Source: Brevundimonas sp. UBA6550
GTDB taxonomy: Bacteria > Pseudomonadota > Alphaproteobacteria > Caulobacterales > Caulobacteraceae
DNA length: 64,000 nucleotides
Assembly: GCF_002434505.1 (NCBI RefSeq)
Contig: NZ_DJKE01000006.1
Coordinates: 62,001-126,000, forward strand
Direction: 5' to 3'
The translations under genes were made by a program, and so were the position numbers. Each line of letters starts with the position of its first letter. Position 1 is the first letter of the stretch. The notes beneath the pieces are model-generated. The model worked only from the letters and a program-made list of their open reading frames with translations. It was not told the DNA's origin and searched no databases. Positions 19,915 to 28,522 of this stretch are shown here, piece by piece.

Positions 19915-19922
19915 ATGGTTAA
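19915..19922 (-). promoter_or_regulatory. CtrA-like 8-mer TTAACCAT
   Basis: The minus strand reads TTAACCAT here, the half-site form reported for the cell-cycle regulator CtrA. It lies between the divergent TPR-protein gene (start 19851) and aminopeptidase gene (start 19942), and could act on either. A single 8-mer can occur by chance. Confidence 0.3.
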
Positions 19923-19941
19923 CCGCGTTTCGAGGCCGCCC

Positions 19942-21330
19942 ATGTCCGCCCTGCATCCCCTACTGGTCGCCGCCGCCGACGGCGCGGGCGCCGTGCCGAT
20001 CCGTATCGTGTCGGCCGGTCAGGCGCTGGACGGCGCCGCGGGCCGCTGGGCGACGCTGAACGGGTTCGAGGGCAAGGCGGGACAGCTGCTGGTCGTCGCA
20101 GGCGGCGACGGCGCGCCGGCCGAGGTGCTGCTGGGCGCGGGCCAGACCTTCGATCCGATGACGGCGCGGGGCCTGTCGGCGCGGCTGCCCAGCGGCCTGT
20201 ATCGGCTGGAGATCGAGGCGGCGGACGCGGCCCATCAGGCGGCCCTGGCCTTCCTGCTCGGGACCTATGTGTTCGACCGCTACAAGGTGCGGCCGGATCG
20301 GGCGCCGGTCAGGCTGGTCGCGCCCGAGGGGCTGGACGTGGCCGAGGCGTCGCGCATCGTCGCCGCCTGCGCCCTGGCGCGCGAGATGGTCGACACCCCC
20401 GCCGCCGACATGGGGCCGCTGCAGATCGAGACCATCGCGCGAGAAATCGCCGAGAGCGCCGGGGCGAGCATTGCGGTGACGGAGGGCGACGCCCTGCTGG
20501 ACGAAAACTATCCGGCCATCCACGCCGTCGGCCGCGCCGCCGCTCCGCACCGTGCGCCGCGCCTGATCGAGATCGGCTGGAAGCTGGATCAAACCCAGCT
20601 GCCGCTGGTCGCCCTAGTCGGCAAGGGGGTGGTGTTCGACACCGGCGGGCTGGACCTGAAAGCGGCCGCCGGAATGCGCAACATGAAGAAAGACATGGGC
20701 GGCTCGGCCCACGCCCTGGCGCTGGGGCGGCTGGTGATGCAGGCGGACCTGCCCGCGCGGCTGGTGGTGATCGTGGCGGCGGTGGAGAATGCGGTGTCCG
20801 GCGACGCCTTCCGCCCCGGCGACATCCTGAACAGCCGAAAGGGTCTGACCATAGAGGTCGGCAATACGGACGCCGAGGGCCGGCTGATCCTGGCTGACGC
20901 CCTGACGCGGGCGGGCGAGTACGGACCGGATCTGACGCTGGACTTCGCCACCCTGACCGGGGCGGCGCGCATCGCCCTGGGGCCGGAGCTTCCGCCGCTC
21001 TATACCGACGACGAGACGCTGGCCGGTCAGTTGCTGGCGGCGTCGGCCGCGGTGGGCGATCCGCTGTGGCGGATGCCCCTGTGGGCCGGCTATCGTACGG
21101 CGCTGGACGCGGAGATCGCGGACCTCAGGAACGACCCCGCCGGCTGGGCCCAGGCCGGATCGGTCACGGCGGCCCTGTTCCTGCAGAAGTTCGCGCCGAC
21201 GACCGGCGCCTGGGCGCACATGGACATCTTCGCCTGGAATCCGCGCGCCCGCCCCGGCTGGCCCGAAGGCGGCGAGGCCCAAGCCCTGCGCGCCTGCTAC
21301 GCCATGCTGAAGCAGCGCTATCCGGGGTAG
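19942..21330 (+). CDS. M17 leucyl aminopeptidase family protein
   Basis: A 462-residue metallopeptidase. The C-terminal catalytic half shows LVGKGVVFDTGGLDLKAAAGM with the catalytic Lys, MKKDMGGSAH with metal Asp, and the signature NTDAEGRLILADAL containing metal Asp and Glu and the catalytic Arg. The N-terminal half is the variable regulatory domain. Cytosolic M17 enzymes remove N-terminal residues and serve in peptide turnover. The frame is open for more than 3 kb upstream as a chance effect of antisense GC-rich codons; ATG 19942 begins the family-like sequence. Divergent from the TPR gene. Confidence 0.93.
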   Translation: MSALHPLLVAAADGAGAVPIRIVSAGQALDGAAGRWATLNGFEGKAGQLLVVAGGDGAPAEVLLGAGQTFDPMTARGLSARLPSGLYRLEIEAADAAHQAALAFLLGTYVFDRYKVRPDRAPVRLVAPEGLDVAEASRIVAACALAREMVDTPAADMGPLQIETIAREIAESAGASIAVTEGDALLDENYPAIHAVGRAAAPHRAPRLIEIGWKLDQTQLPLVALVGKGVVFDTGGLDLKAAAGMRNMKKDMGGSAHALALGRLVMQADLPARLVVIVAAVENAVSGDAFRPGDILNSRKGLTIEVGNTDAEGRLILADALTRAGEYGPDLTLDFATLTGAARIALGPELPPLYTDDETLAGQLLAASAAVGDPLWRMPLWAGYRTALDAEIADLRNDPAGWAQAGSVTAALFLQKFAPTTGAWAHMDIFAWNPRARPGWPEGGEAQALRACYAMLKQRYPG

Positions 21331-21350
21331 GGCCGAATACCTTCTCATCG

Positions 21351-21472
21351 TCATTCCGGGGCGAGCGTAGCGAAGAACCCGGAAGCCAGGGGTAGGCGAC
21401 AACTCTCGGCATCGGACGGCGAGAGCGCCTTCCTGGGCTCCGGGTTCGTCCTGCGGACGCCCCGGAATGACG
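21351..21472. repeat. Dispersed palindromic repeat, family B, copy 1
   Basis: Outer arms TCATTCCGGGG and CCCCGGAATGA are complementary, with inner arms based on GAACCCGGA and TCCGGGTTC. The 3' portion (CGTCCTGCGGACGCCCCGG and the following AATGACGA) recurs in the copy at 54825-54934. It occupies most of the gap between the aminopeptidase and NlpC/P60 genes. It is non-coding and could form a long stem-loop. Confidence 0.75.
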
Positions 21473-21600
21473 ACAGGGCTGCGGCCATCTGCAAAACCGA
21501 AGAACGCAGTTCTGTTGATTTCCTTCGAAAAAGCGACGGGCGTTAACGGCCCCTAAGCCATCGGGGGATAAGGCTGTGGGCTCAATCACGCGAGTTCACG

Positions 21601-22386
21601 TTGACCGACGTCCTCGATCTTGTTCCGCCCGGCGACCGCCTCGCCCGCCCCGACCTCGCCGAACAGGCGTTGGAGGGTCTGGTGCGCGCCGGGGCGTATC
21701 GCGCGACCGAGGCGATGCATTGCCGCGTGGCGGTGGCGGACGTGCTGTCGGACGCGGAGGCTCGGATCGATCAGCTGCTGCATGGCGAGATTTTCGACGT
21801 TCTGGAACGGTCGAACGGCCGGGCCTGGGGCCGGGCGCGACGCGACGGCGTGGTCGGCTGGGTGGTGGCCGACAGTCTGTCGGCCGGCGCGCCCCTGGCG
21901 ACGCACCGGGTGGCGGCCGTGGACGCGGCCCTGCCGCTGAACGCCCTGGTGGTCGAGGGGCGCGAGGGGCTGGATGCGGGCGATCTCAGCCCCGTCGGCG
22001 TCTTCGAGACCGATCTGGGCGCGGTGGCCGAGCGCCTGCTGGGCCGGCCGCACGCCCTGGGCGCGCGATCCTCGATCTCGACCGACTGTTCGGGCCTGGT
22101 GCAGCAGGCGCTGCTGGCCTGCGGTCTGGCCGGCCCGCGCCGGTCGGACGCCCAGGCGAAGCTCGGACGGGCGGTCGCCGCCGGCGAGGCCCGGCGCAAC
22201 GACATCGTCGTCTGGCGCGCGCCTGAAGGCGATCACGACTGGACCGGCCATTCGGCCCTGATGCTGGACGGCGAGCGGATCATCCACGCCACGGGCGGCA
22301 AGGGGGTGGTCGTCGAACCCCTGGCCGAGGTCGAGGCGCGCCTGATCGCGGAAGGGTTCGAACCCGCGCTGTTCCGCCGGCTTTAG
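21601..22386 (+). CDS. NlpC/P60 peptidoglycan hydrolase with SH3 domains
   Basis: A 261-residue protein of the dipeptidyl-peptidase VI type. The first half reads as bacterial SH3-like modules (CRVAVADVLSDAEARIDQLL, then DGVVGWVVADSL). The C-terminal NlpC/P60 domain has the catalytic Cys in STDCSGLVQQALLACG, the His in WTGHSALML, and a further polar His in IIHATGG. Such enzymes cut D-Glu/DAP links in murein peptides, often recycled peptides in the cytoplasm. There is no evident signal peptide. Start is TTG 21601. The stop overlaps the convergent mmcB stop. Confidence 0.88.
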   Translation: MTDVLDLVPPGDRLARPDLAEQALEGLVRAGAYRATEAMHCRVAVADVLSDAEARIDQLLHGEIFDVLERSNGRAWGRARRDGVVGWVVADSLSAGAPLATHRVAAVDAALPLNALVVEGREGLDAGDLSPVGVFETDLGAVAERLLGRPHALGARSSISTDCSGLVQQALLACGLAGPRRSDAQAKLGRAVAAGEARRNDIVVWRAPEGDHDWTGHSALMLDGERIIHATGGKGVVVEPLAEVEARLIAEGFEPALFRRL

Positions 22387-22826
22387 TCCCGCATCGTCCG
22401 CATGGCGCCCAGCCGGGCGAAGGCCAGGGTCAGGGCCTTGCGTCGCGCCGGCGCCAGAGGCGTGACGCCCGCCTCGCGCACCACCGCCCCCCCGAAGCCG
22501 TCGGCGACGATCAGACCCGGTTCGTCCGGCAGGATGGTCTGCGGAAACTCCGGCGCCACGGCGAAGTAGAAGGCGTCGCAGAAGGGGCCGTACTCCTGCC
22601 ATTTGCGGTCGACGCGATAGTCGTCGACGCCGGACTTGACCTCGCAGATCACGATGTCGCCCTTGCGCCCGATCCCCATGACGTCGGCCCGCCGGCCGTT
22701 GGGCAGGCAGACCTCCAGCAGCGGCGCATAGCCCATGTCCATCAGCAGCCGCGCGGCGCCCCGCGTCACCGACAGGGTCGTCTCCGGGCGGCTGAAGACC
22801 AGTTCGAGATGGACGGCGGCGGACAT
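22383..22826 (-). CDS. mmcB: MmcB family DNA repair protein
   Basis: A 147-residue protein matching MmcB, the Caulobacter SOS-regulated nuclease-like protein needed for mitomycin C resistance. Key segments are LEVCLPNGRRADVMGIGRKG and IVICEVKSGVDDYRVDRKWQEY, which carry the Asp and Glu-x-Lys of a PD-(D/E)XK-like fold. ATG 22826 lies 13 bases from a GTTC-N7-GTTC LexA box, so damage induction is expected. The stop codon overlaps that of the convergent NlpC/P60 gene by four bases. Confidence 0.9.
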   Translation of the reverse strand: MSAAVHLELVFSRPETTLSVTRGAARLLMDMGYAPLLEVCLPNGRRADVMGIGRKGDIVICEVKSGVDDYRVDRKWQEYGPFCDAFYFAVAPEFPQTILPDEPGLIVADGFGGAVVREAGVTPLAPARRKALTLAFARLGAMRTMRD

Positions 22827-22839
22827 GCCGACAGCTTAT

Positions 22840-22854
22840 GTTCCGGCTACGTTC
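22840..22854. promoter_or_regulatory. LexA (SOS) box upstream of mmcB
   Basis: The plus strand reads GTTC, seven bases, GTTC at 22840-22854, exactly the alphaproteobacterial LexA operator. It is 13 bases upstream of the mmcB start and also 18 bases downstream of the lipocalin stop. The position fits SOS repression of mmcB. Confidence 0.8.
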
Positions 22855-22872
22855 CCATCGCAAGCGTCGCCT

Positions 22873-23397
22873 TTACAGGCCGGTGTGGACCAGCCGCCCG
22901 GTCGGAAAGCCCAGGGCGCGGACGCGGCCCAGGATGCGGTCGCGCTCGGCCTGGGAGGCGTTCTGATTGCGGTGCCAGATCCACCAGTTCGACTTGTCCG
23001 GCAGGCCCATGATGGCCCAGCTGTAGTCCGGCGCGTGGTCGTAGACCCAGTAGTTCTGGCCCGCCAGGCCGCCGAAACTGAGCAGGCCGGTCAGGCTGAA
23101 CCGGAACTTGGCGTTGGTCGTGGTGTCGGTGACGCGGGCATTGGCGCGCAGCACCTCCACCTTGCCGTCGTTGCGGCGGGTGCAGGTCACGGCGATGGCG
23201 TAGCGGTCGGCGGCGCCCTGCGGCGTGAAGTCGATCTGAGCGCGGCTGCAGTCCTTTTGGACATTGTTGTGATTGCGCTCGATCTCGAACCAGCGGCCGT
23301 CGAACCGATCCAAGTCCACGCTGGACGCCTGGGCGAAGGCCGTCGCGGGCAGGAAGGCGAGGGCGGCGGAGGCGGCGATCAGGCTGGCGCGAAACAT
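22873..23397 (-). CDS. Periplasmic lipocalin family protein
   Basis: A 174-residue exported protein with a signal peptide at 1-22 (ends PATAFA before QAS). The mature part begins VDLDRFDGRWFEIERNHNNV, containing the lipocalin G-x-W signature, and continues through QNYWVYDHAPDYSWAIMGLPDK, typical of Blc/apolipoprotein D-like bacterial lipocalins. There is no lipobox cysteine, unlike E. coli Blc, so it should be soluble. Lipocalins bind hydrophobic ligands; the ligand here is unknown. It sits between a GNAT gene and mmcB, all on the minus strand. Confidence 0.9.
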   Translation of the reverse strand: MFRASLIAASAALAFLPATAFAQASSVDLDRFDGRWFEIERNHNNVQKDCSRAQIDFTPQGAADRYAIAVTCTRRNDGKVEVLRANARVTDTTTNAKFRFSLTGLLSFGGLAGQNYWVYDHAPDYSWAIMGLPDKSNWWIWHRNQNASQAERDRILGRVRALGFPTGRLVHTGL

Positions 23398-23451
23398 GGG
23401 CGTATCCTCGTTCTGTACGAGGGGAATACGGATCGCAGCCCGGATCGGTTG

Positions 23452-24033
23452 TCAGCGCGCCAAAGCCTGTCGGTTGATCGCCCATTCCGCGCGCGTCTGG
23501 CCCCACAGGTCCACGACCTCGTCCTGCAGCGGCTCGGGCAGGACGCCGGGGCCGCGATTGCGCGATCCCAGCCGCGCGGCGACCGCCGCCGAGGCCGCGT
23601 TGTCGGGCGCGACGCAATGGATCACGTCCTCCCAGCCCAGCATGTCGAAGGCGTAGTCCAGGGTCGCGGCGGCGGCCTCGACCGCATAGCCCTTGCCCAT
23701 GGCGTCGCGGTGCAGGCTCCAGCCTACCTCGCGGCCGGGCCAGCCATAGGGGTGCAGCGGGCCGATCCGCCCGATCCACTGGCCGCTGGACTTCTCCAGG
23801 ATGGAGAACATCCCCTCGCCGGTCAGGGCCCACATGCCGGCGACGGTGCAGATCAGACGCCAGACCTGGGGCGCCGATTGAGCGCCGCCGATGAAGCGGG
23901 TGGTTTCGGCATCGGCCATGAAGTCGGCCCAGCGCGGAAAATCCTCGACCGCCGGCGGACGCAGGACCAGCCGCTCGGTCTCCAGCGTCGGGCCCAGGAT
24001 CACCCGCGGCGGAACGGCGTAGGCGTCGCTCAC
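23452..24033 (-). CDS. GNAT family N-acetyltransferase (RimJ/RimL type)
   Basis: A 193-residue acetyltransferase. LETERLVLRPPAVEDFPRWADF is the family's N-terminus; GREVGWSLHRDAMGKGYAVEAAAATLDYAF is the acetyl-CoA-binding motif A with the pyrophosphate loop, followed by VIHCVAPDNAASAAVAARLG. It resembles RimJ/RimL-type enzymes, which acetylate protein or small-molecule amines. The target is not predictable. GTG 24033 is chosen because it shares a GTGA with the end of thpR; the frame is open further upstream only as an antisense of thpR. Confidence 0.88.
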   Translation of the reverse strand: MSDAYAVPPRVILGPTLETERLVLRPPAVEDFPRWADFMADAETTRFIGGAQSAPQVWRLICTVAGMWALTGEGMFSILEKSSGQWIGRIGPLHPYGWPGREVGWSLHRDAMGKGYAVEAAAATLDYAFDMLGWEDVIHCVAPDNAASAAVAARLGSRNRGPGVLPEPLQDEVVDLWGQTRAEWAINRQALAR

Positions 24034-24569
24034 AACGGATACTCCCGTTCCAGCTCGTAATGGCTGCCGGCCTCGGTCAGGACGCTGGAATACAGGCCGA
24101 AACGGTCGATGCGCATCGGCGGCGAATGCAGCAGATTGTGCCCGGCCATCCAGGCGCCGATGCGGTCGGGATTGGTCTGGGGCTTCAGATAGGCCAGGGT
24201 GACATGGGGGCGATAGTCGCGCGCCTCCATGGCCACGCCCGCGCGCTGGCCCGCCGCCTTGCAGCGCCCGGCCAGGACCGACAGCCGGTCGTTGGGCGTC
24301 TCCACCCCGGCCCACAGGGTGTGGCTGCGGTGGTCGTCGCCGAAGGCGTCCACGCCCTTCAGCGCGATCTCGAACGGGGCGCCGGCCACGCGCGCCAGTT
24401 CCGAGGCCAGATCGTCGGCGCGCCGTTCATCCATCTCTCCATAGAAGGCCAGGGTGACGTGCAGCGCCTCCAGCGGCCGCCAGCGCGCGCCCGGCAGGCC
24501 CGACTGGCGGCGCTTCAGCGTGTCGGCGACATCGGGCGGCAGGGTCAGGGCGGCGAACAGACGAACCAT
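24030..24569 (-). CDS. thpR: RNA 2',3'-cyclic phosphodiesterase
   Basis: A 179-residue member of the 2H phosphoesterase family (LigT/ThpR), which opens 2',3'-cyclic RNA ends. The two HxT/S motifs are seen as LHVTLAFYGEM and YRPHVTLAYLK. The opening MVRLFAALTLPPDVADTLKR is typical. ATG 24569 is selected over 24716 because family similarity begins there. It overlaps the GNAT gene by four bases and is divergent from the Bax-inhibitor gene. Confidence 0.92.
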   Translation of the reverse strand: MVRLFAALTLPPDVADTLKRRQSGLPGARWRPLEALHVTLAFYGEMDERRADDLASELARVAGAPFEIALKGVDAFGDDHRSHTLWAGVETPNDRLSVLAGRCKAAGQRAGVAMEARDYRPHVTLAYLKPQTNPDRIGAWMAGHNLLHSPPMRIDRFGLYSSVLTEAGSHYELEREYPL

Positions 24570-24699
24570 GCGACGGAAGGTAGCGGCGGGAACAGGCGGC
24601 TCCAAGCCCGGTTTTCCTTGCAGTGAAGGCCTCGGCTCACGATATTCGAGGCCAGTGACCGGAGAAGTCTCTTCGGCCAATCGGAGAAGGTTCGTCGCC

Positions 24700-25449
24700 A
24701 TGAGCGATTTCAACAACGGCTACGCCCGTCCTCTGCCGCAGACGGCCGACATGTCGGTGGACGCCGGCCTGCGCAGCTTCATGCTGGGCGTCTACAACAA
24801 GCTGGCGCTGGGCCTGGTCGTCGCCGCGGCCCTGGCCTACACGACCGGCAACGTGCCCGCCGTCCAGCAACTGCTCTACACCGTCGGCCCCGACGGGCGG
24901 ATGGGCATGACGATTCTGGGCATGGCGATCCAGTTCGCCCCGCTGGTGCTGATCTTCGGCTCAATGTTCTTCATGAAGAACCCGACGGCCGGTGCGACCA
25001 ATGTGCTGTACTGGCTGGTCGTCGCCACCATGGGCGCCTCGCTGGGTTGGGTCTTCCTGATCTACACTGGCGCCAGCGTGGCCTCGACCTTCCTGGTCAC
25101 GGCGGCGGCCTTCGGCGGTCTCAGCCTGTACGGCTACACCACCAAGCGCGACCTCTCGCCGATGGGCACCTTCCTGATCATGGGCGTGATCGGCCTGATC
25201 ATCGCCTCGCTGGTCAACATGTTCTGGCCGAACGGCGTCCTGTACTGGATCATCAGCGCCGCCGGCGTGCTGCTGTTCTCGGGCCTGATCGCCTTCGACA
25301 CCCAGCGCCTGAAGATGAGCTACTATGCGATCGAAGGCGACCGGAACGCCCTGGGCGTCGCCACCAGCTACGGCGCGCTGAGCCTGTTCATCAACTTCGT
25401 GAACCTGTTCCTCTTCCTGCTGCGCTTCATGGGCGGCAACCGGAACTAG
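24700..25449 (+). CDS. Bax inhibitor-1/YccA family membrane protein
   Basis: A 249-residue inner-membrane protein with seven predicted helices. After a short N-terminal tail comes RSFMLGVYNKLALGLVVAA, then six further hydrophobic spans; the last is preceded by ISAAGVLLFSGLIAFDTQRLKM, the BI-1 signature with its conserved Asp. Bacterial members (YccA, YbhL) include a modulator of FtsH protease and calcium-leak channels. ATG 24700 starts the family-like sequence. A strong terminator follows the stop, so it is transcribed alone. Confidence 0.93.
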   Translation: MSDFNNGYARPLPQTADMSVDAGLRSFMLGVYNKLALGLVVAAALAYTTGNVPAVQQLLYTVGPDGRMGMTILGMAIQFAPLVLIFGSMFFMKNPTAGATNVLYWLVVATMGASLGWVFLIYTGASVASTFLVTAAAFGGLSLYGYTTKRDLSPMGTFLIMGVIGLIIASLVNMFWPNGVLYWIISAAGVLLFSGLIAFDTQRLKMSYYAIEGDRNALGVATSYGALSLFINFVNLFLFLLRFMGGNRN

Positions 25450-25472
25450 GCGTCGTCGAAAGACCGATACAG

Positions 25473-25502
25473 AAAGGGCCCCTCGCGGGGCCCTTTCTTT
25501 TT
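25473..25502 (+). terminator. Rho-independent terminator after BI-1 gene
   Basis: AAAGGGCCCC (25473-25482) pairs perfectly with GGGGCCCTTT (25487-25496) around a TCGC loop, followed by C and five Ts. It lies 24 bases after the Bax-inhibitor family stop. Confidence 0.92.
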
Positions 25503-25570
25503 GGTCAAGGGTTATGCAGCGTTAGGGTTGTGTGTCACTCTCCAAAAAGGTTCTGGAAGGAGTTTCCGTA

Positions 25571-26374
25571 ATGGTCCGTCGCGCATTCGGATTGCTGCTC
25601 GCCATGTCGGCCTTGTGCGCCGCGCCGGCTCTGGCGCAGGACCGTCCCGCCCAGGTGGAAGCCTTCTCGATCGCCGAAACGGGGCGACTGGGGACGGCCA
25701 TATGGCGTCAGGACGTGGCGGCCGCCCGCGCGACCGACGCCCTTCTTGCGGCCTCGGGCGGCCAGTCGCCGCAGGGCGTTATCGGTTGGATCGTGACGCC
25801 GGAGGGTAGTGGTCAGCGCGTCAGGTTCCTGTCGGGCGAACCTGCGGCGCCGCACGCCTTCAAGGACGTTGTGGTCGATTCCCAGCTCAAGGCCGGTGCT
25901 GTCATCGACGTCGCCGAACCTGAGCTGTCAGCGGATGACGTCGCGCAATTCGCGGCGCGCAATACCGCCGCCCAGGCCATCGGTCCGCTCCGCTGCTCGG
26001 CGCGCTACAATGCGGTGATGCTGAAGGATCCCGAAGGGTCGGGATGGCTGGTGTGGCTGTTGGCGTCGACCACGCAGCCGAACCTCGTTCCGATGGGCGG
26101 CCACTATCGATTTCACATCAGCGCGGACGGCCAAACGGTCGAGAAGCGCGAGCAACTGTCGGGCGGCTGCCTCGACATGGATCGTAGTCAGGCGCAGCGG
26201 GGCGGGCAGACGGTGGGCCTTGTGACGAATGTCGTCGTCGCGCCCCAGCCGCTGGAGGTTCACGTCTTCCTGTCGCTGCTTAACCGGCTGCCGATCTACA
26301 CGATGGCGGGTGACAAGCTGTGGGAGGTGCAGGGTGCGCGGATCCGTGACGTGACGCCGCCCGCCCGACGTTGA
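25571..26374 (+). CDS. Exported protein of unknown function
   Basis: A 267-residue protein with a signal peptide (residues 1-23, MVRRAFGLLLAMSALCAAPALAQ ending region). No family is recognised. The mature part has one pair of cysteines (GPLRCSARYNAV and LSGGCLDMD) that could form a disulfide, and ends with a GDKLWEVQGARI strand. ATG 25571 is preceded by a clear AAGGAG site; the earlier in-frame ATG at 25532 gives no signal peptide at its start. It follows a terminator and stands alone, convergent with the DUF2794 gene one base away. Secretion is clear, function is not. Confidence 0.8.
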   Translation: MVRRAFGLLLAMSALCAAPALAQDRPAQVEAFSIAETGRLGTAIWRQDVAAARATDALLAASGGQSPQGVIGWIVTPEGSGQRVRFLSGEPAAPHAFKDVVVDSQLKAGAVIDVAEPELSADDVAQFAARNTAAQAIGPLRCSARYNAVMLKDPEGSGWLVWLLASTTQPNLVPMGGHYRFHISADGQTVEKREQLSGGCLDMDRSQAQRGGQTVGLVTNVVVAPQPLEVHVFLSLLNRLPIYTMAGDKLWEVQGARIRDVTPPARR

Positions 26375-26375
26375 C

Positions 26376-26711
26376 CTAATCCACCACCTGAAATTTACGC
26401 CCGTCGAACACCCGCAGCACCTGGGCCAGGTCGCGGCCGCGGCGCAGAATCTGGCCGCCTTCGCCGATGACGGCCCACTGGCCCTGGCGGGTCTGGAGGG
26501 CGGGGCGCTTTTCGATGCGATAGGCGGGGGCGTCGCCGGTGCGGCGGAAAACGGCGAACTCGGCGAAGTCCTTGTGGCCGACCATGGCGTAGTCGCGCCA
26601 TTCGCCCTGCGCGACCATCCGGCCATAGACGCGCAGGATGGGGTCCAGTTCGCGACGGTCGAAGAAGACGGGTCCGGCGGCGGGCGTCGCGTCGTGAGGG
26701 TTCATGCTCAT
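26376..26711 (-). CDS. DUF2794 family protein
   Basis: A 111-residue protein matching DUF2794, a family confined mainly to Alphaproteobacteria. Diagnostic stretches are FDRRELDPILRVYGRMVAQG, EWRDYAMV, APAYRIEKRPALQTRQG and RDLAQVLRVFDGRK. The fold looks like a compact beta-rich domain; function is unknown. It is convergent with the secreted protein gene to its left and has a 325-base gap upstream. Confidence 0.88.
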   Translation of the reverse strand: MSMNPHDATPAAGPVFFDRRELDPILRVYGRMVAQGEWRDYAMVGHKDFAEFAVFRRTGDAPAYRIEKRPALQTRQGQWAVIGEGGQILRRGRDLAQVLRVFDGRKFQVVD

Positions 26712-27037
26712 GTCCTCAACTTAGGCCGCGCCGCGGGCGACGCCAGAGCCCGAGAGGCCACGGGCCGCCCCGCGTCGGGGAAAATCGGTCCAGACACGAA
26801 ATGGCCCCGTTTCGGTCCTTCGCCCGCCCGTATGGCCGACGAAATATCGATCATCGGCTCGTCGGAGTTCGGAAGCGTCCCGGATCCTGAACAGCCCCCC
26901 CAGCCCCCTGGATGTTTCCAGTTTACGGGCTCCGGCGGCCGATGCTTCCTCCAAGCGAGCGCCCGCCCTGCCTTCCCCCTCCCCCTCCCTGGCAAGGCGG
27001 GCGTTTCGCTGTCTGGAGCCCGCCGAAACGCCGGCCC
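26712..27037. other. Intergenic stretch with one hairpin
   Basis: This 326-base gap lies between the DUF2794 start and the serine protease stop. It is C-rich and without a convincing gene. An inverted repeat with arms GGCGTTTCG (27000-27008) and CGAAACGCC (27024-27032) sits 6 bases past the protease stop and may act in transcript 3'-end formation, though no T-run follows. The remainder probably holds the DUF2794 promoter. Confidence 0.6.
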
Positions 27038-28393
27038 CTAGGGGTTCAGCGTCACGGTCTGGGCCTCTCCCCCTCGCGACACCGTCAAGGCCGTGGCGCC
27101 GCTTGCGGACTGCAGAGCCGTGGAGACGGCGCGGGCGTCGGCGACGGGGGCGCCGTCCACGGCGGTGATGAGGTCGCCGGCCGTCAGATCGGCCTGAGCC
27201 GCCGCAGAGCCGGCCTGGACGCTGACCACCTGGGCGCCGCCATCCTGATTCCGCAGGGCCGCCCCATAGGCCAGGACCGACTGGGCGCCGATCGTCACCG
27301 GCTGGTCGGAGGGGGTCTCGACCCTGAGCGAGGTCGTGGCGTCGCGGCCGTCGCGCAGATAGGAGACGCTGAGGTCGGAGCCGGGGGCGGCGATGCCCAC
27401 CGTGGCGTTGACCGAGCCGGCGTTGGCGACCGGCCGGCCCTGCAGGCGGGTGATGACGTCGTTGTGGCGCAGGCCCGCGCGCTCGGCCGGAGAACCGGGG
27501 GCCACATCGGCGACGACCGCGCCGCGCACGATGCCCAGATGCAGGTCGCGCGCCCGTTCGGCGTTCAGGGAGCCGAAGATGGCGCCGGTCTGGCCGCGCT
27601 TGACCTCGCCGTTCTTCTTCAACTGGTCGGCGACATACAGCATGATCCGCGTCGGCACGGCGAAGGCGATGCCGTCGTTGCCGCCGCCCAGGCCGCCCGA
27701 CAGGATCGAGGTGTTGATGCCGATCAGCCGGCCCCGGCTGTCCAGCAGCGGCCCGCCAGAGTTGCCCGAGTTCACGGCCGCGTCGGTCTGGATATAGTCC
27801 TCGACCGCATCGCCTAGCCCTGAGCGGTTCAGTCCCGAGATGACGCCCATCGTCAGGGTCTGGTCCAGACCCAGCGGATAGCCGACCGCGAAGGCCAGGT
27901 CGCCCGTGCGCAGGGTGTCGGAATCCACCGTCTGGACCTGTTTCAGGTTCAGCGGCCGGCCGTCGGGGGTGATGCGCAGCACGGCGATGTCGGTGGCCTT
28001 GTCCGCCCCCACCAGCACCGCGTCGAACAGGCGGCCGTCGGTCAGGTCCACGGTGAACTTTCGCCCGCCCTCGACCACATGGTTGTTGGTGATGACCAGC
28101 CCCTCGGCCGCGTCGACGATGACGCCCGAACCGGAGGCGTAGGGTTTGGGATCGGTCGAATCCGAACTGGGGCCGCGCGACTGGCCCAGCGTCGTGACCT
28201 GCACCACCGCCGGCAGCGAGCCCTCCAGCCCCGAGGAGAAGCTGAACACCCCGCGGCGCGCGTCATAGGGCAGGCCGGCGGCGGTCGCGCCCGCCTGGGC
28301 GACGGACCGGGCCAGGACGGGCGTGGCGGCGGCCGCCAGGGCCAGGGCGAGGGCGACGGAGGAGACGGCCTTGGAGCGGATCGGCATGAGCAT
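27038..28393 (-). CDS. Periplasmic trypsin-like protease with PDZ domains (DegP-like)
   Basis: A 451-residue exported S1C protease. A signal peptide (1 to about 29) is followed by a chymotrypsin-like domain with catalytic His in VITNNHVVEGG, Asp in KATDIAVLRI and Ser in VNSGNSGGPLLD. Two PDZ domains follow (about 265-350, VAPGSPAERAGLRHNDVITRL, and about 365-451, QAGSAAAQADLTAGDLITAV). This is the HtrA/Deg layout, for periplasmic protein quality control. It begins MLMPIRSK; the inner Met is an alternative. Divergent from a small DUF6356 gene. Confidence 0.92.
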   Translation of the reverse strand: MLMPIRSKAVSSVALALALAAAATPVLARSVAQAGATAAGLPYDARRGVFSFSSGLEGSLPAVVQVTTLGQSRGPSSDSTDPKPYASGSGVIVDAAEGLVITNNHVVEGGRKFTVDLTDGRLFDAVLVGADKATDIAVLRITPDGRPLNLKQVQTVDSDTLRTGDLAFAVGYPLGLDQTLTMGVISGLNRSGLGDAVEDYIQTDAAVNSGNSGGPLLDSRGRLIGINTSILSGGLGGGNDGIAFAVPTRIMLYVADQLKKNGEVKRGQTGAIFGSLNAERARDLHLGIVRGAVVADVAPGSPAERAGLRHNDVITRLQGRPVANAGSVNATVGIAAPGSDLSVSYLRDGRDATTSLRVETPSDQPVTIGAQSVLAYGAALRNQDGGAQVVSVQAGSAAAQADLTAGDLITAVDGAPVADARAVSTALQSASGATALTVSRGGEAQTVTLNP

Positions 28394-28522
28394 TCCCTTG
28401 ATCGAACCCCGACCCTAGACGGAGTTTTCGCCCCTGACGATGGGTTCGTTGAGGATGGGCGGGACTTGCTTTTGCAGCCTTCCGGCATGACCATGCGGCC
28501 GACGCCGAACCAGGAGCCAACC

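Noticed and set aside
16729-19941. Long 5' extension of the aminopeptidase frame
   Set aside because: The first 1071 codons run antisense to five clear genes; family similarity begins only at 19942.
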